Source: Nocardioides daejeonensis (lineage in GTDB: Bacteria; Actinomycetota; Actinomycetes; Propionibacteriales; Nocardioidaceae). Taken from it: a stretch of 64,000 bases of DNA. The notes under the pieces are model-generated. The model ran no database searches and was not told the DNA's origin. It worked only from the letters and a program-made list of their open reading frames with translations. Shown here in pieces: positions 42,447 through 51,233 of the stretch. Location of the stretch: contig NZ_QHKZ01000010.1 of NCBI RefSeq assembly GCF_003194585.1, positions 1 through 64,000 of the forward strand, written 5' to 3'. Within the stretch, counting starts at the first letter, position 1. Every line of letters starts with the position of its first letter. The position numbers and the translations under genes were made by a program.

Positions 42447-43652
42447 ATGGACTTCGCACCGTCCCCCAAGGCCGCCGAGTACACCGAGAAGATGTGGGAG
42501 TTCATGCTCGAGCATGTCCTCCCCGCCGAGCCCGTCTGGGCCGCCTACCTGCGCGAGCACGGCGAGCACGCCTATCCGCCGATCATGGACGAGCTCAAGG
42601 CGGAAGCGAAGCGCCGCGGACTGTGGAATCTTTTCCTGCCCGGCCTCTCCGGGCTCTCCAACCTGGAGTACGCCGCCGTCGCCGAGGTCACCGGCTGGTC
42701 GCCCGTGATCGCACCGGAGACGATCAACTGCCAGGCGCCCGACACCGGCAACATGGAGACGCTCGAGCTCTTCGCGACTCCCGAGCAGCGCGAGCGGTGG
42801 CTGGAGCCGCTCCTGGACGGGCGGATCCGCTCGGCCTTCGCGATGACCGAGCCCGACGTCGCTTCCTCCGACGCCACCAACATCTCCACCTCGATCACCC
42901 GCGACGGCGACGAGTACGTCATCAACGGCCGCAAGTGGTGGATCACCGGTGTGGCCGACGAACGCTGCGAGATCTTCATCGTCATGGGCAAGACCGATCC
43001 GAACGCCGAGCCGCACCGCCAGCAGTCGATGATCCTGGTGCCGCGCGACACCCCCGGGCTGACGATCAAGCGCCACCTCCCGGTCTTCGGGTACCAGGAC
43101 CAGCACGGTCACTCCGAGCTGCTCTTCGAGGACGTGCGGGTCCCGGCCGCCAACCTGCTGGCCGGTGAGGGCGACGGCTTCAAGATCGCTCAGGCGCGCC
43201 TGGGCCCCGGCCGCATCCATCACGCCATGCGTGCCATCGGGATGGCCGAGCGGGCGCTCGCGCTGATGGTCGACCGGGCGAAGAGCCGGGTCGCCTTCGG
43301 TGCGCCGCTCGCCGAGCAGGGTGTGGTCCGCGAGCTGATCGCCAACTCCCGCCTCGAGATCGACCAGGCCCGACTGCTGGTGCAGAAGGCCGCATGGCTG
43401 ATCGACCACCACGGCGCGAAGGGCGCCCGGACCGAGATCGCCGCGATCAAGGTCGCCGCGCCTGCGGTCGCCTGCTCGGTCATCGACCGCGCGATCGAGG
43501 TCTTCGGGGGCGCCGGCGTCTCCGACGACACCCCCCTGGCCTACTTCTACGCCTGGGCGCGCGTGCTCCGCATCGTCGACGGCCCGGACGCCGTCCACCG
43601 GCGCACCATCGCCCAGCAGGAGCTTCGCAAGGAGCCCCGCTACATCGGCTGA
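42447..43652 (+). CDS. Acyl-CoA dehydrogenase (ACAD11-like partner)
   Basis: A 401-residue acyl-CoA dehydrogenase. Middle-domain motifs AFAMTEPDVASSDATNISTS and YVINGRKWWITGV bind FAD and substrate; the C-terminal domain has KIAQARLGPGRIHHAMRAIG and EVFGGAGVSDDTPLAYFYAW, with RVLRIVDGPDAVHRRTIA at the end. The RIHHAMR and WITGV variants are those of the ACAD10/11 group. This group acts on phosphorylated hydroxyacyl-CoA products of the adjacent APH kinase in mammals; transfer of that role here is inference. Confidence 0.9.
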   Translation: MDFAPSPKAAEYTEKMWEFMLEHVLPAEPVWAAYLREHGEHAYPPIMDELKAEAKRRGLWNLFLPGLSGLSNLEYAAVAEVTGWSPVIAPETINCQAPDTGNMETLELFATPEQRERWLEPLLDGRIRSAFAMTEPDVASSDATNISTSITRDGDEYVINGRKWWITGVADERCEIFIVMGKTDPNAEPHRQQSMILVPRDTPGLTIKRHLPVFGYQDQHGHSELLFEDVRVPAANLLAGEGDGFKIAQARLGPGRIHHAMRAIGMAERALALMVDRAKSRVAFGAPLAEQGVVRELIANSRLEIDQARLLVQKAAWLIDHHGAKGARTEIAAIKVAAPAVACSVIDRAIEVFGGAGVSDDTPLAYFYAWARVLRIVDGPDAVHRRTIAQQELRKEPRYIG

Positions 43653-43680
43653 CCTCCGGTGGCCCGGCCCTGGGGCTGGG

Positions 43681-45213
43681 TCAGCCGGCGAACGCGCTGC
43701 GGAAGCGGCGACGCTTCCGCGGGGCGGGCTGGACGACGCCGGCGACGACGTCGTCCAGGAGGCAGGCGACGGTCTCGGCGGAGCAGCGGCGATTCGTGCC
43801 GATGCCGCCCGAGGGGCCGCGCTTGATCCAGCCGACGACGTAGGTGCCCGGCATGTCCGCGACCCGCCCGGTGGTGTTGGCCACCGTGCCGCTGGCCTCG
43901 TCGAACGGCAGGCCCGGTACGGCGTCACCGCGGTAGCCGATCGCCCGCATCACTCGGGTCGCGGGCAGGGAGAGGTCGCCTGATCCGCCGGTCACGCGCA
44001 AGGCGGCGGCCGTGCCCTCACCTTCGACGGCAAGCGGCGAGGAGTGGAACCGCAGCACGATCCGTCGCCCGGCGGGGGGAGGGGCACTCCAGTCGATCGC
44101 CTCGCGGCGCACTTCGGCCAGGACCGAGGCGTGCTCCTTCGGGCCGGCCGCGTCGATGGCCGCGCCGATGCGCGGGTCGTGGTCGTCGACCACCAGGTCG
44201 GCCGAAGGGAGGTGGCCGAGCGCCAGCGCCTCGGGCCGGGTGTAGGCGGCATCCTCGGGGCCCCTGCGACCGAGCACGACGACCTCGCGCACCGCGCTGG
44301 CACGCAGCGCCGCGAGCGCATGCGGTGCGATCGAGGTCTCGGCGAGGCTGTCGGGATCGCTGACCAGGATCCGGGAGACGTCGAGCGCGACGTTGCCGTT
44401 GCCCACCACGACGACCCGCTCGCTGTCGAGCCGGAACTCGTCGGCCGGGACCTCGGGATGGCCGTTGTACCAAGCGACGAAGCGAGTGGCCGAGACGCTG
44501 CCGGCCAGCTCCTCACCGGGGATTCCGAGTCGCTTGTCGGCATGGGCTCCGACGGCATAGATGACCGCGTCGAAGTCGGCCGCCAGCTGCGCGTGGGTGA
44601 TGTCGCGACCGATCTCGACGCCGAAGCGTTGCTGCACCCGGGGGTGCTTGCGCAGGCGCGAGAAGTTGTGGGCGACCTGCTTGGTCGCGGGGTGGTCGGG
44701 GGCTACGCCGAAGCGGACCAGGCCGTCAGGCACATCGAGTCGGTCGAAGAGGGTGATCTCCGCGTCGGTGTGCAGGAGCAGGTCTTCGACGGCGTACATC
44801 CCCGACGGGCCGGTGCCGACCACCGCGACCCGCAGGGTGGGGAAGTCGGGGGGCAGGACCCGGTCGAAGGTCGGCTTGTTCCAGTCGTGGAACGTCGGGC
44901 GGTCCGCCCGCGGCGCGGGCGTCACCAACTCCCTGGTGGGAGCCGGTGCGCCGGGGGTGACGGTGTCGAACCAGCTGGCATTGATCTCGGCGTACGCCCG
45001 CTCGGGGCCGACGAGCGCCTGGATCGGAAAGATCGCGTCAACCGGGCAGGCGTCGGCGCAGGCGCCGCAGTCGATGCAGGACTTCGGGTCGACGTAGAGC
45101 ATCTCGGTCGTGCCGAAGTCCGGCTCATCCGGGGTGGGGTGGATGCAGTTGACCGGGCACACCGACACGCAGGTGGCGTCGGCGCAGCAGTTCTGCGTGA
45201 TGGCGAAGGGCAT
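43681..45213 (-). CDS. fprB: Ferredoxin-fused ferredoxin-NADP reductase (FprB type)
   Basis: A 510-residue flavoprotein with an N-terminal 7Fe/8Fe ferredoxin (CCADATCVSVCPVNCIHP and SCIDCGACADACPVDAIFP, residues 9-70) and a C-terminal FAD/NADPH reductase of the adrenodoxin-reductase type. FAD motif AVVGTGPSGMYAVEDLL; FGVAPDHPATKQV; NADP motif VVGNGNVALDVSRIL; YVVGWIKRGPSGGIGTNR near the end. FprB moves electrons between NADPH and iron-sulfur proteins. It begins one base after the stop of the diiron oxygenase, so it probably supplies that enzyme with electrons. Confidence 0.92.
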   Translation of the reverse strand: MPFAITQNCCADATCVSVCPVNCIHPTPDEPDFGTTEMLYVDPKSCIDCGACADACPVDAIFPIQALVGPERAYAEINASWFDTVTPGAPAPTRELVTPAPRADRPTFHDWNKPTFDRVLPPDFPTLRVAVVGTGPSGMYAVEDLLLHTDAEITLFDRLDVPDGLVRFGVAPDHPATKQVAHNFSRLRKHPRVQQRFGVEIGRDITHAQLAADFDAVIYAVGAHADKRLGIPGEELAGSVSATRFVAWYNGHPEVPADEFRLDSERVVVVGNGNVALDVSRILVSDPDSLAETSIAPHALAALRASAVREVVVLGRRGPEDAAYTRPEALALGHLPSADLVVDDHDPRIGAAIDAAGPKEHASVLAEVRREAIDWSAPPPAGRRIVLRFHSSPLAVEGEGTAAALRVTGGSGDLSLPATRVMRAIGYRGDAVPGLPFDEASGTVANTTGRVADMPGTYVVGWIKRGPSGGIGTNRRCSAETVACLLDDVVAGVVQPAPRKRRRFRSAFAG

Positions 45214-45214
45214 G

Positions 45215-46120
45215 TCAGAGCAGGCCGGCCATCTGGTAGACGCGCACCGCGGGCTTGGTGAGCATGCCGCAGGAGTCGAGGAACTCCATCAGGCCCGAGC
45301 AGCTGGAGCGGAGCATCGAGGCGAAGTGCTTGTTGTTCTTGGCCTCGCGCAGTGCGCGCTCGCGGTCGAGACCGGCGTTCTCGTAGACGGCCGGGTTCCA
45401 CATGCTCTTGACGATCGCGTAGGCGGCGATCGCGACGACCAGTGCGCTGATCCGGCGCCGCACCGGGCCGGCGCCGCGCAGTCGCTCGCGCGTCTCCTCG
45501 CGGGCGAAGGCCATGTGGCGCGACTCCTCGATCACGTGGATGTTGTTGATGGTGCGCACGAAGGGCACGACCCGCTCGTCGCGCATCCAGTCGCGCTGCA
45601 TGACGTCGAGCACCTCCTCGGCGACCAGGATCGCGGCGTAGGCGGTCTCGCCGAAGGCAAGGGTCTTGAATGCTCGGCCGAGCTCGATGACCACCTTGTG
45701 GGGGTGGTACGCCGGCGCCTCGAGCTTCGCGGCGCCGCGAGCGAACATGATCGAGTGGCGACACTCGTCGGCGATCTCGGTCAGCGCCCACTGGAAGTCC
45801 GCGTCGGTCGGGTCCTTGGCGTAGAAGTCCCGCAGCATCATCTGCTGCAGGATCATCTCGAACCAGATGCCGGTGCTGGCGACGGAGGCCGCCTCCTGGC
45901 GGGTCAGCGCGGTGCGCTGCTCCTCGGTCATCTCCTGCCAGTAGTCGGTGCCGTAGAGGGTCGACCACTCAGGGGAGGTGCCGTGCATGGTGGTGTCGAG
46001 CGGGGTCTCCCAGTCGACCTCGGTGACCGGGTCGCAGGAGAGCTGCTCGGAGGAGGAGAGCAAGCGGGATGCGACGTCCTGCGACGCGACTGCGGCGGGC
46101 TGCTCGATCGTGCTGGCCAT
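45215..46120 (-). CDS. AurF-type diiron oxygenase
   Basis: A 301-residue helical diiron protein of the AurF (p-aminobenzoate N-oxygenase) family. Carboxylate and His ligands lie in GIWFEMILQQMMLRDFY, TEIADECRHSIMFARG, VAEEVLDVMQRD and HVIEESRHMAFAREETRERL; the ExxH patterns DECRH and EESRH are typical. AurF oxygenates aryl-amines to nitro compounds, but actinobacterial homologues are mostly uncharacterised. It is translationally close to fprB and preceded by a 27-bp inverted repeat at 46141-46167. Confidence 0.85.
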   Translation of the reverse strand: MASTIEQPAAVASQDVASRLLSSSEQLSCDPVTEVDWETPLDTTMHGTSPEWSTLYGTDYWQEMTEEQRTALTRQEAASVASTGIWFEMILQQMMLRDFYAKDPTDADFQWALTEIADECRHSIMFARGAAKLEAPAYHPHKVVIELGRAFKTLAFGETAYAAILVAEEVLDVMQRDWMRDERVVPFVRTINNIHVIEESRHMAFAREETRERLRGAGPVRRRISALVVAIAAYAIVKSMWNPAVYENAGLDRERALREAKNNKHFASMLRSSCSGLMEFLDSCGMLTKPAVRVYQMAGLL

Positions 46121-46140
46121 GGGTCTCTCCACTGCATCGG

Positions 46141-46167
46141 CTATGTGACATTCAGAATGTTACATAG
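46141..46167. promoter_or_regulatory. 27-bp near-perfect operator upstream of AurF-fprB
   Basis: CTATGTGACATTC and GAATGTTACATAG flank a single A; the arms are inverted repeats with only one mismatch in 13 pairs. It lies 21 bases before the AurF-family start. The symmetry and length are those of a TetR-type operator binding a pair of dimers. No regulator gene is adjacent, so the repressor is encoded elsewhere. Confidence 0.85.
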
Positions 46168-46192
46168 ATCGTGGCGCAAAGCAAGGGCTTCC

Positions 46193-47452
46193 TCAAGGAA
46201 GCCTCCTTGCCTCCGCCGCGCGCCGCGCGAGGAGAGCCCGCTCGCCGGCATTGCGACTGCGGGCGGCCGCTTGGGCGAAGGCGCGTGCGGCCTCGGAAGC
46301 CCGGCCCGAGCGCAGCAGCAGGTCGCCTCGCACGCTGGGCACGGCCGGGGAGCCGGGAAGCGCATCCGGCGGCAGCGCGTCCAGGATCGCCAGCCCGGCG
46401 GCGGCGCCCCAGGCGCGGCCGTGAGCGACGGCTCGGTTCACCTCGACGATCGCTCCCGGTGCGGCTCCGGCCAGCAGGTCGTAGAGCCGGGCGATCCTGC
46501 TCCAGTCGGTCGCCTCGGGGGTCGCTGCCCGTGCGTGCTCCGCGGCGATCGCCGCCTGCAGGTAGTAGCGTCCGACCGCCGCCCCACGTGCTGCGGCCAC
46601 CTCCGCCTGAGCGAGTGCCTCTTGTCCGCTCCGGATCAGCTGCTCGTCCCAGCGACGGCGGTCCTGCTCCTCCAGGAGCAGCGGGCGACCGTCGTCGTCG
46701 AGGCGGGCGGGGAGGCGCGAGGCCTGCAGCTCCAGCAGGGCTTGCAACCCGTGCGTCTCCGGCGCCCCCGGGGTCAGGTCGCTGAGCATCCGCGCCAGGC
46801 GGATCGCCTCGGCGGTCAGGTCGGGTCGGGTCCACTCCTCGCCCGCGGTGGCGGCGTACCCCTCGTTGAAGATGAGATAGACGACAGCCATCACATCGTC
46901 CAGCCGTGCCCGCCGCTCCCGCCCACGAGGCAGGTCGAACTCGGCCCGGGCGTCGACCAGGGTGCGCTTGGCGCGTGAGATCCGCTGCCCCATCGCGATG
47001 TCGGTGACGAGGAACCCCCGGGCGATCTCCGCCGTGCTCAGCCCGCCGACCAGGCGCAGGGTGAGTGCCGCCCGCGACTCGGAGGTGAGTGCAGGGTGGC
47101 AGCACAGGAAGATCAGGCGCAGCACGTCGTCCTCGATCTGCTCGACCTGGTCATCGAGGTCCGGATCGGTGGCGTCCGCCAGCCGCCGGCCGAGCTCCGC
47201 CGTCTTGCGTCGCAGGGTCGCGTCGCGCCGGATCCGGTCCACCGCGCGGCGCCGAGCGGTGGTCATCAGCCAGGCCGCCGGATTCGCCGGCACCCCGTCG
47301 CGCGTCCATTGCTCCAAGGCGGCGACCATCGCGTCTTGGGCGAGCTCCTCGGCCACGCCGAGGTCCCCGGTCAGTCGGGTCAGTGCGCCGACCAGCCGGG
47401 GGGCCTCGGCCCGCCAGGTGTCAGCGAGGACGGTTCGTGGATCGACCAGCAC
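46193..47452 (-). CDS. ECF42-type RNA polymerase sigma factor with C-terminal extension
   Basis: A 419-residue sigma. Sigma2 (LTGDLGVAEELAQDAMVAALEQW, AAWLMTTARRRAVDRIRRD) and sigma4 (ALTLRLVGGLSTAEIARGFLVTDIAMGQRISRAKR in pieces) are followed by about 230 residues of a helical, TPR-like domain (MLSDLTPGAPETHGLQALLELQASR, IEVNRAVAHGRAWGAAAGLAIL). This architecture with a YCII partner defines ECF42. It starts 4 bp after the YCII gene, so the two are co-expressed. No anti-sigma is expected in this group; the C-terminal domain is needed for activity. Confidence 0.9.
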   Translation of the reverse strand: MLVDPRTVLADTWRAEAPRLVGALTRLTGDLGVAEELAQDAMVAALEQWTRDGVPANPAAWLMTTARRRAVDRIRRDATLRRKTAELGRRLADATDPDLDDQVEQIEDDVLRLIFLCCHPALTSESRAALTLRLVGGLSTAEIARGFLVTDIAMGQRISRAKRTLVDARAEFDLPRGRERRARLDDVMAVVYLIFNEGYAATAGEEWTRPDLTAEAIRLARMLSDLTPGAPETHGLQALLELQASRLPARLDDDGRPLLLEEQDRRRWDEQLIRSGQEALAQAEVAAARGAAVGRYYLQAAIAAEHARAATPEATDWSRIARLYDLLAGAAPGAIVEVNRAVAHGRAWGAAAGLAILDALPPDALPGSPAVPSVRGDLLLRSGRASEAARAFAQAAARSRNAGERALLARRAAEARRLP

Positions 47453-47456
47453 CCGC

Positions 47457-47825
47457 TCAGTCTGCGCCCGGTGCCTCCGAGATCTGACGCAGGGTGATGG
47501 TCAGGTCGCGACCGGGCCAGTGGTCGAGGTGCAGCTGCGCCATCTCGCGGCAGCTCGCGATCGCCGTCTCGTGGTCGTCGAACCGCATCAGGGCCCAGCC
47601 GCCGACAACCTCTTTCGTCTCCGCGTACGGCCCGTCGATGCGGGTCATCTCGCCTCCGCGGATCACGAAGTTCACCGAGTCCTCGGTGCCGAAGAGGCCG
47701 CCGGCGTCCACCAGCGTTCCCGCGGCTGCGGAGCGAGCCATGAACTCGCCCATCGCCGTCGACATCTGCTCGGGTGGTCCCTCGATGCCCTCCTCCAGCC
47801 TCACGAATCCCATGTAGCGAGCCAT
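47457..47825 (-). CDS. YCII-related (DGPF) protein, ECF42 partner
   Basis: A 122-residue protein with RLEEGIEGPPEQMSTAMGEF, RIDGPYAETKEVVGGWALM (DGPF motif variant DGPYAETKE) and RQISEAPGAD at the end. YCII-like domains carry a His/Asp pair and are found with ECF42 sigma genes. ATG 47825 is supported by the good match directly from MARYMGFVRLEEG. Role in signalling not known; may relate to the ECF42 regulon. Confidence 0.85.
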   Translation of the reverse strand: MARYMGFVRLEEGIEGPPEQMSTAMGEFMARSAAAGTLVDAGGLFGTEDSVNFVIRGGEMTRIDGPYAETKEVVGGWALMRFDDHETAIASCREMAQLHLDHWPGRDLTITLRQISEAPGAD

Positions 47826-47917
47826 CGTCCTACCTCCTGTGTGGGTGTTGTCGACCGTACGTCGAACAGGGGAGGTGGTCTTCGACATGCGGTCGAGAGC
47901 TTTCTGCTCGCCTGGCG

Positions 47918-48742
47918 CTACTCGCCGTGGAGCAGTGTCCATGCCTGGTGGTCGCCGGGGAACCCCTTCAGATCGACGCCGTAGGGCCCGGCGCACTCCC
48001 AGAGCTCGCCGAGTTCCGTGCGTACGTCGTCGCTCACCAGCACCTCGCCGCCGGCTGCGTGGGCCGCGATGCGCGCGGCATAGGCGACGTTGCGTCCGAA
48101 GAAGTCGCCGTCGCGCTCCACGGTCGGTCCGGTGTGGATCCCCACCCGCACCAGGATCGGGGTGCGGGAGAGTGCGGGGGAGTCGGCATCGGCCAGGCCG
48201 GCCTGGATCTCCAGGGCAGCGCGGCCAGCCGCCTCCGCGGAGCCGAAGACGACCATGAAGCCGTCGCCCTGATGCTTGACCACGTGGCCGTGGTAGCGGC
48301 GTACCGCCGTGCGGACCACGCCGTCGTGCTCGCCGAGCAGGGCCATCCACTCCTCGTCGCCGAGCCGCTCGTTGAGCGCCGTGGAGCCCTCGATGTCGGA
48401 GAAGAGCACGGTGACCGTGCCGTCAGGACCGGCAAGCTTGTTGATCCGGAGCCGTTCGGCCACCGACCACCCCGTGAACTCCTCGATGGAGGTCGCAAGG
48501 AAGCCGCTGACGCCGTGCTCGCGGACGCCACGCGCCGTGGTGACCACGGCGCGGACGGCCAGGTCTGCGGCGCGTCGGGAAAGTCGCGGCGATCTCTCCC
48601 GGGAGCCGGTCTCGAGCTCCCGCAGCCGCCGCTCGGTCTCCAGGAGCCGCCGTCGGGTGCGGCGCAGGCTCAAGGAGGCGCCCACGGTGCTGCCGAGCAG
48701 GCAGAGAGCAGCGACCGACAGGACGATCTCGAGGGGATCCAC
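47918..48742 (-). CDS. Membrane-anchored class III adenylate/guanylate cyclase
   Basis: A 274-residue cyclase. N-terminal membrane helix (EIVLSVAALCLLGSTVGASL), coiled coil with basic residues (RRTRRRLLETERRLRELE), a helical linker and the cyclase domain: VTVLFSDIEGSTALNERLGD (metal Asp), RRYHGHVVKHQGDGFMVVFG (second metal Asp), VRVGIHTGPTVERDGDFFGRNV and ARIAAHAAGGEVLVSD (transition-state Asn/Arg region). Class III metal-binding residues appear intact, so an active cyclase is likely. The ATP/GTP-selecting residues were not assigned. Confidence 0.88.
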   Translation of the reverse strand: MDPLEIVLSVAALCLLGSTVGASLSLRRTRRRLLETERRLRELETGSRERSPRLSRRAADLAVRAVVTTARGVREHGVSGFLATSIEEFTGWSVAERLRINKLAGPDGTVTVLFSDIEGSTALNERLGDEEWMALLGEHDGVVRTAVRRYHGHVVKHQGDGFMVVFGSAEAAGRAALEIQAGLADADSPALSRTPILVRVGIHTGPTVERDGDFFGRNVAYAARIAAHAAGGEVLVSDDVRTELGELWECAGPYGVDLKGFPGDHQAWTLLHGE

Positions 48743-48803
48743 GCGAGCAGCCTAGAGACTCCGATGCGTTCTCAACGTCGGCGGTGAGCACTACGCTCGG
48801 TCT

Positions 48804-49190
48804 ATGGAAGCGATGGACAACGCGTTCGAGATGCTCAACAAGTCCCAGCGGCTTGCTCTGAAGCTCACGACCGACACGATCAGCACCATCGTGTCGATGG
48901 GCCGCACCGGTCTCACCCAGCCTGAGGAGCTCCTGACGCAGGTGACCACGCTGCTGGGCGCCGTCGGCGACCTGGCCGGCGCCACGGCCCAGCCGTTGCA
49001 GACCTTCATCACGCGCCAGCGAGAGCTGGCCGACACCATGGCCAGCCTGGCACAGGCTCAGGCGGATCTCGCCGAGCTCGTCAACGTGGTGGCTCAGCGA
49101 CACGCAGACATCGTCGAGTCGCTGGAGTCGGTGACGGCTCCGCTCTTCGGTCTCGTCGTCAAGGAGCCGCCGGCACCGCCGGCACCCTGA
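48804..49190 (+). CDS. Helical protein of unknown function (phasin-like composition)
   Basis: A 128-residue, Cys-free, almost wholly helical protein rich in Ala, Leu, Thr and Gln with heptad-like spacing (LTQVTTLLGAVGDLAGATAQ, RELADTMASLAQAQADLAELV), and a Pro/Ala tail (KEPPAPPAP). Such composition is seen in phasins and other granule- or surface-associated proteins; PHB metabolism genes lie about 10 kb away. I do not recognise a family. Start ATG 48804; a later ATG at 48813 is possible. Its stop abuts the opposing protease stop in TGATCA. Confidence 0.6.
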   Translation: MEAMDNAFEMLNKSQRLALKLTTDTISTIVSMGRTGLTQPEELLTQVTTLLGAVGDLAGATAQPLQTFITRQRELADTMASLAQAQADLAELVNVVAQRHADIVESLESVTAPLFGLVVKEPPAPPAP

Positions 49191-50732
49191 TCAGCGCTTG
49201 CTGAGCACCCCGCGCACCTGCGCCGGCTCGCGATCATGCTTGGGAAGGCCGCGGCAGGTGTAGGGCTTGCCGCGGTGGCACCGGTAGGCGGCCGAGGTGT
49301 TGGCGAGGGTGACGGAGACCTTCGCGACCCGTTTGGTGTCGAAGGCGACCCGCTTCTTCGCGCTGCCCTTCTTCAGCAGCACCTTGTGCCGGACGACCGT
49401 GCCGTCTGTGCGGTGCACCAGCACCTCCGCGCGGACCCGCGAGGCACCGCGGAGCTGGACCTGCAAGCGCCACTTCTTGCCCAGCTTGCCCTTCGGGGCG
49501 AACCGCGTGGTCGCCGCGCTCAGGTGGTCGATCCGCAGCTGCTTCCACGCACTCGCACGCTTCGACTTGCCGAGCTTGGGCTTGCTGACCGGCTTGGCCT
49601 TCGGATAGGAGCCGCCCTCGGAGTAGGTCTTCCTCGGCACGGTGTTGTCGGCTGCGAAGCGGGTGAACTCCGTCGCCAGGTCGGAGCCGCGCGCCTTCGC
49701 TGCTCGGTTGATCGCCTGGGTGGAGGTCTTGCCGGCGGCCACCTTGTTCCAGATGGCTCGCACGATCTGCTGGCCGTGCCGTTGCGCGATGTTCTCGAAG
49801 AAGACCCAGTTGCCGTACTGGTAGAAGCCGGGGGAGTCGAGGGGCTCGGCCGGACGAGCGAGCGCGCTGACCGTGAGGTACTGGCGGTTGTCGTTGATGG
49901 AGTCGTAGAGCTGCTCCTCCATCCACGTCGCGGTCGTCTCCATCAGCCAGGTATCCGCCTTGCGGCTGTAGCCGAACTGCACCACATGGAAGAACTCGTG
50001 GGCCGCGGTGACCTTCAGTGTGTCGAGCGGTGAGGTCGCGAAGCCCGCGTAGTTGTTGTCGAGGACCAGGTAGCCGGCGTGTGGTGCGCTCGGGTCCCAG
50101 TTGGCGTATCCGTAGTAGCCGTCGGCGCTGAGCTCGCCCAGATAGACGTCGAGGCGACTGCCGGTCACGCCGGCGGGGTTGCCCTTGTTGCCGTCGGAGA
50201 CCGGCGCCCGGTAGCCCATCGTGCCGATCTGTGCGTTCCACACCGCGTCTACGACGTTGAGGGTCTGCGTCGCCCAGGCGGCCGTGGCCTGGTGCTTCCC
50301 GGAGGCCACCCGGTGCACGCAGATCCGAGTGTTGCAGGTGGAGATGACCGGGGCGCCCTTGTAGTTGACGAGGTCTTGCACGGGGTTGGCCACCGGGTCT
50401 GTCGGCCGGGCGAGGAGGCGTCGCGCCTCGCGGCGCTCGGTCGCCGGGAGGTCGTCGTAGACCTGCTGCAGGGTGACCAGCTCGGTCGTCAGGTCGGTCT
50501 CGGCGTCCGCTGCCTCCGCGGGGCCGCGCTCGCCGTCGAGGGTGGCGGTGAGCTGCTCGAGCACCTCCACCGCAGCGTCCGCCGGCTCGGAGACCTCGGG
50601 CGCGGGCGCCCCGTCTGTGCCCGGAGCTGCTGCCACTGCGCCGAGCGGCGACACCACCAGCGCGGCCGTCGCGATCGGCAGGGCGAGCCGACGCGCGGCT
50701 CCGTTCAGGGCTGATCTCCCGAGGAAACGCAT
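49191..50732 (-). CDS. Secreted putative zinc metalloprotease (MXAN_6640-like)
   Basis: A 513-residue exported protein. Signal peptide (RLALPIATAALVVSPLGAVAAA) and an acidic propeptide-like part precede the catalytic region VTAAHEFFHVVQFGYSRKAD with the HExxH zinc motif and a downstream Glu in MEEQLYDSI (METTATWMEEQ). The C-terminal 130 residues are Lys-rich, with a GKLGKKWRLQVQL repeat-like beta domain and a final pair of Cys (YRCHRGKPYTCRG). Resembles MXAN_6640-type metalloproteases of unknown substrate. ATG 50732 chosen over GTG 50741. Confidence 0.82.
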   Translation of the reverse strand: MRFLGRSALNGAARRLALPIATAALVVSPLGAVAAAPGTDGAPAPEVSEPADAAVEVLEQLTATLDGERGPAEAADAETDLTTELVTLQQVYDDLPATERREARRLLARPTDPVANPVQDLVNYKGAPVISTCNTRICVHRVASGKHQATAAWATQTLNVVDAVWNAQIGTMGYRAPVSDGNKGNPAGVTGSRLDVYLGELSADGYYGYANWDPSAPHAGYLVLDNNYAGFATSPLDTLKVTAAHEFFHVVQFGYSRKADTWLMETTATWMEEQLYDSINDNRQYLTVSALARPAEPLDSPGFYQYGNWVFFENIAQRHGQQIVRAIWNKVAAGKTSTQAINRAAKARGSDLATEFTRFAADNTVPRKTYSEGGSYPKAKPVSKPKLGKSKRASAWKQLRIDHLSAATTRFAPKGKLGKKWRLQVQLRGASRVRAEVLVHRTDGTVVRHKVLLKKGSAKKRVAFDTKRVAKVSVTLANTSAAYRCHRGKPYTCRGLPKHDREPAQVRGVLSKR

Positions 50733-50787
50733 GGCACTCACCCTACGGGCATCGTCCGACGATGCCCGAGCCCAGACGCCGCCCGGG

Positions 50788-51186
50788 TCAGACGGTGCCG
50801 GAGATCTTCTCGATCAGCGCGGTGGTCGAGATCGCCGGCGTACGCGGGAGGTAGACGACCTCGCAGAGCTCCTTGAACTCGTCGAACCGGCCCGCCCAGT
50901 CGTCGCCCATCACCAGGACATCGGCGCCGAACTGCTGGATGTAGTCGCGTTTGAGCTCCAGGCTCTCCTCGACGAAGACCTCGTCGACGGGCTTGAGCGC
51001 GGCCACGATCGCGAGCCGCTCGGCCTGGCTGAAGACCGGCACCCGGCCCTTCTTGCGCTCGTTGAGTGCGTCCGCCGAGACGCCCACCACCAGCCGGTCA
51101 CCGAGGGCGGCCGCACGCTCGATCACCCGCAGGTGCCCGACGTGGAAGACGTCGAAGGTGCCGAAGGTGATGACGGTGCGAGACAT
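50788..51186 (-). CDS. TagD-like glycerol-3-phosphate cytidylyltransferase
   Basis: A 132-residue nucleotidyltransferase. The HxGH signature is in TFGTFDVFHVGHLRVI, and the C-terminal RTPAISTTALIEKI corresponds to the RTEGISTT of TagD. These transfer CMP to glycerol-3-phosphate (or a related polyol phosphate) for teichoic-acid-type polymers. Short stand-alone form. Divergent from the DUF445 gene with 47 bp between. Confidence 0.88.
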   Translation of the reverse strand: MSRTVITFGTFDVFHVGHLRVIERAAALGDRLVVGVSADALNERKKGRVPVFSQAERLAIVAALKPVDEVFVEESLELKRDYIQQFGADVLVMGDDWAGRFDEFKELCEVVYLPRTPAISTTALIEKISGTV

Positions 51187-51233
51187 GCGGGGCATCGTAC
51201 GCGGATGCCCCCGGGCCTGACACAATCGCCTTG

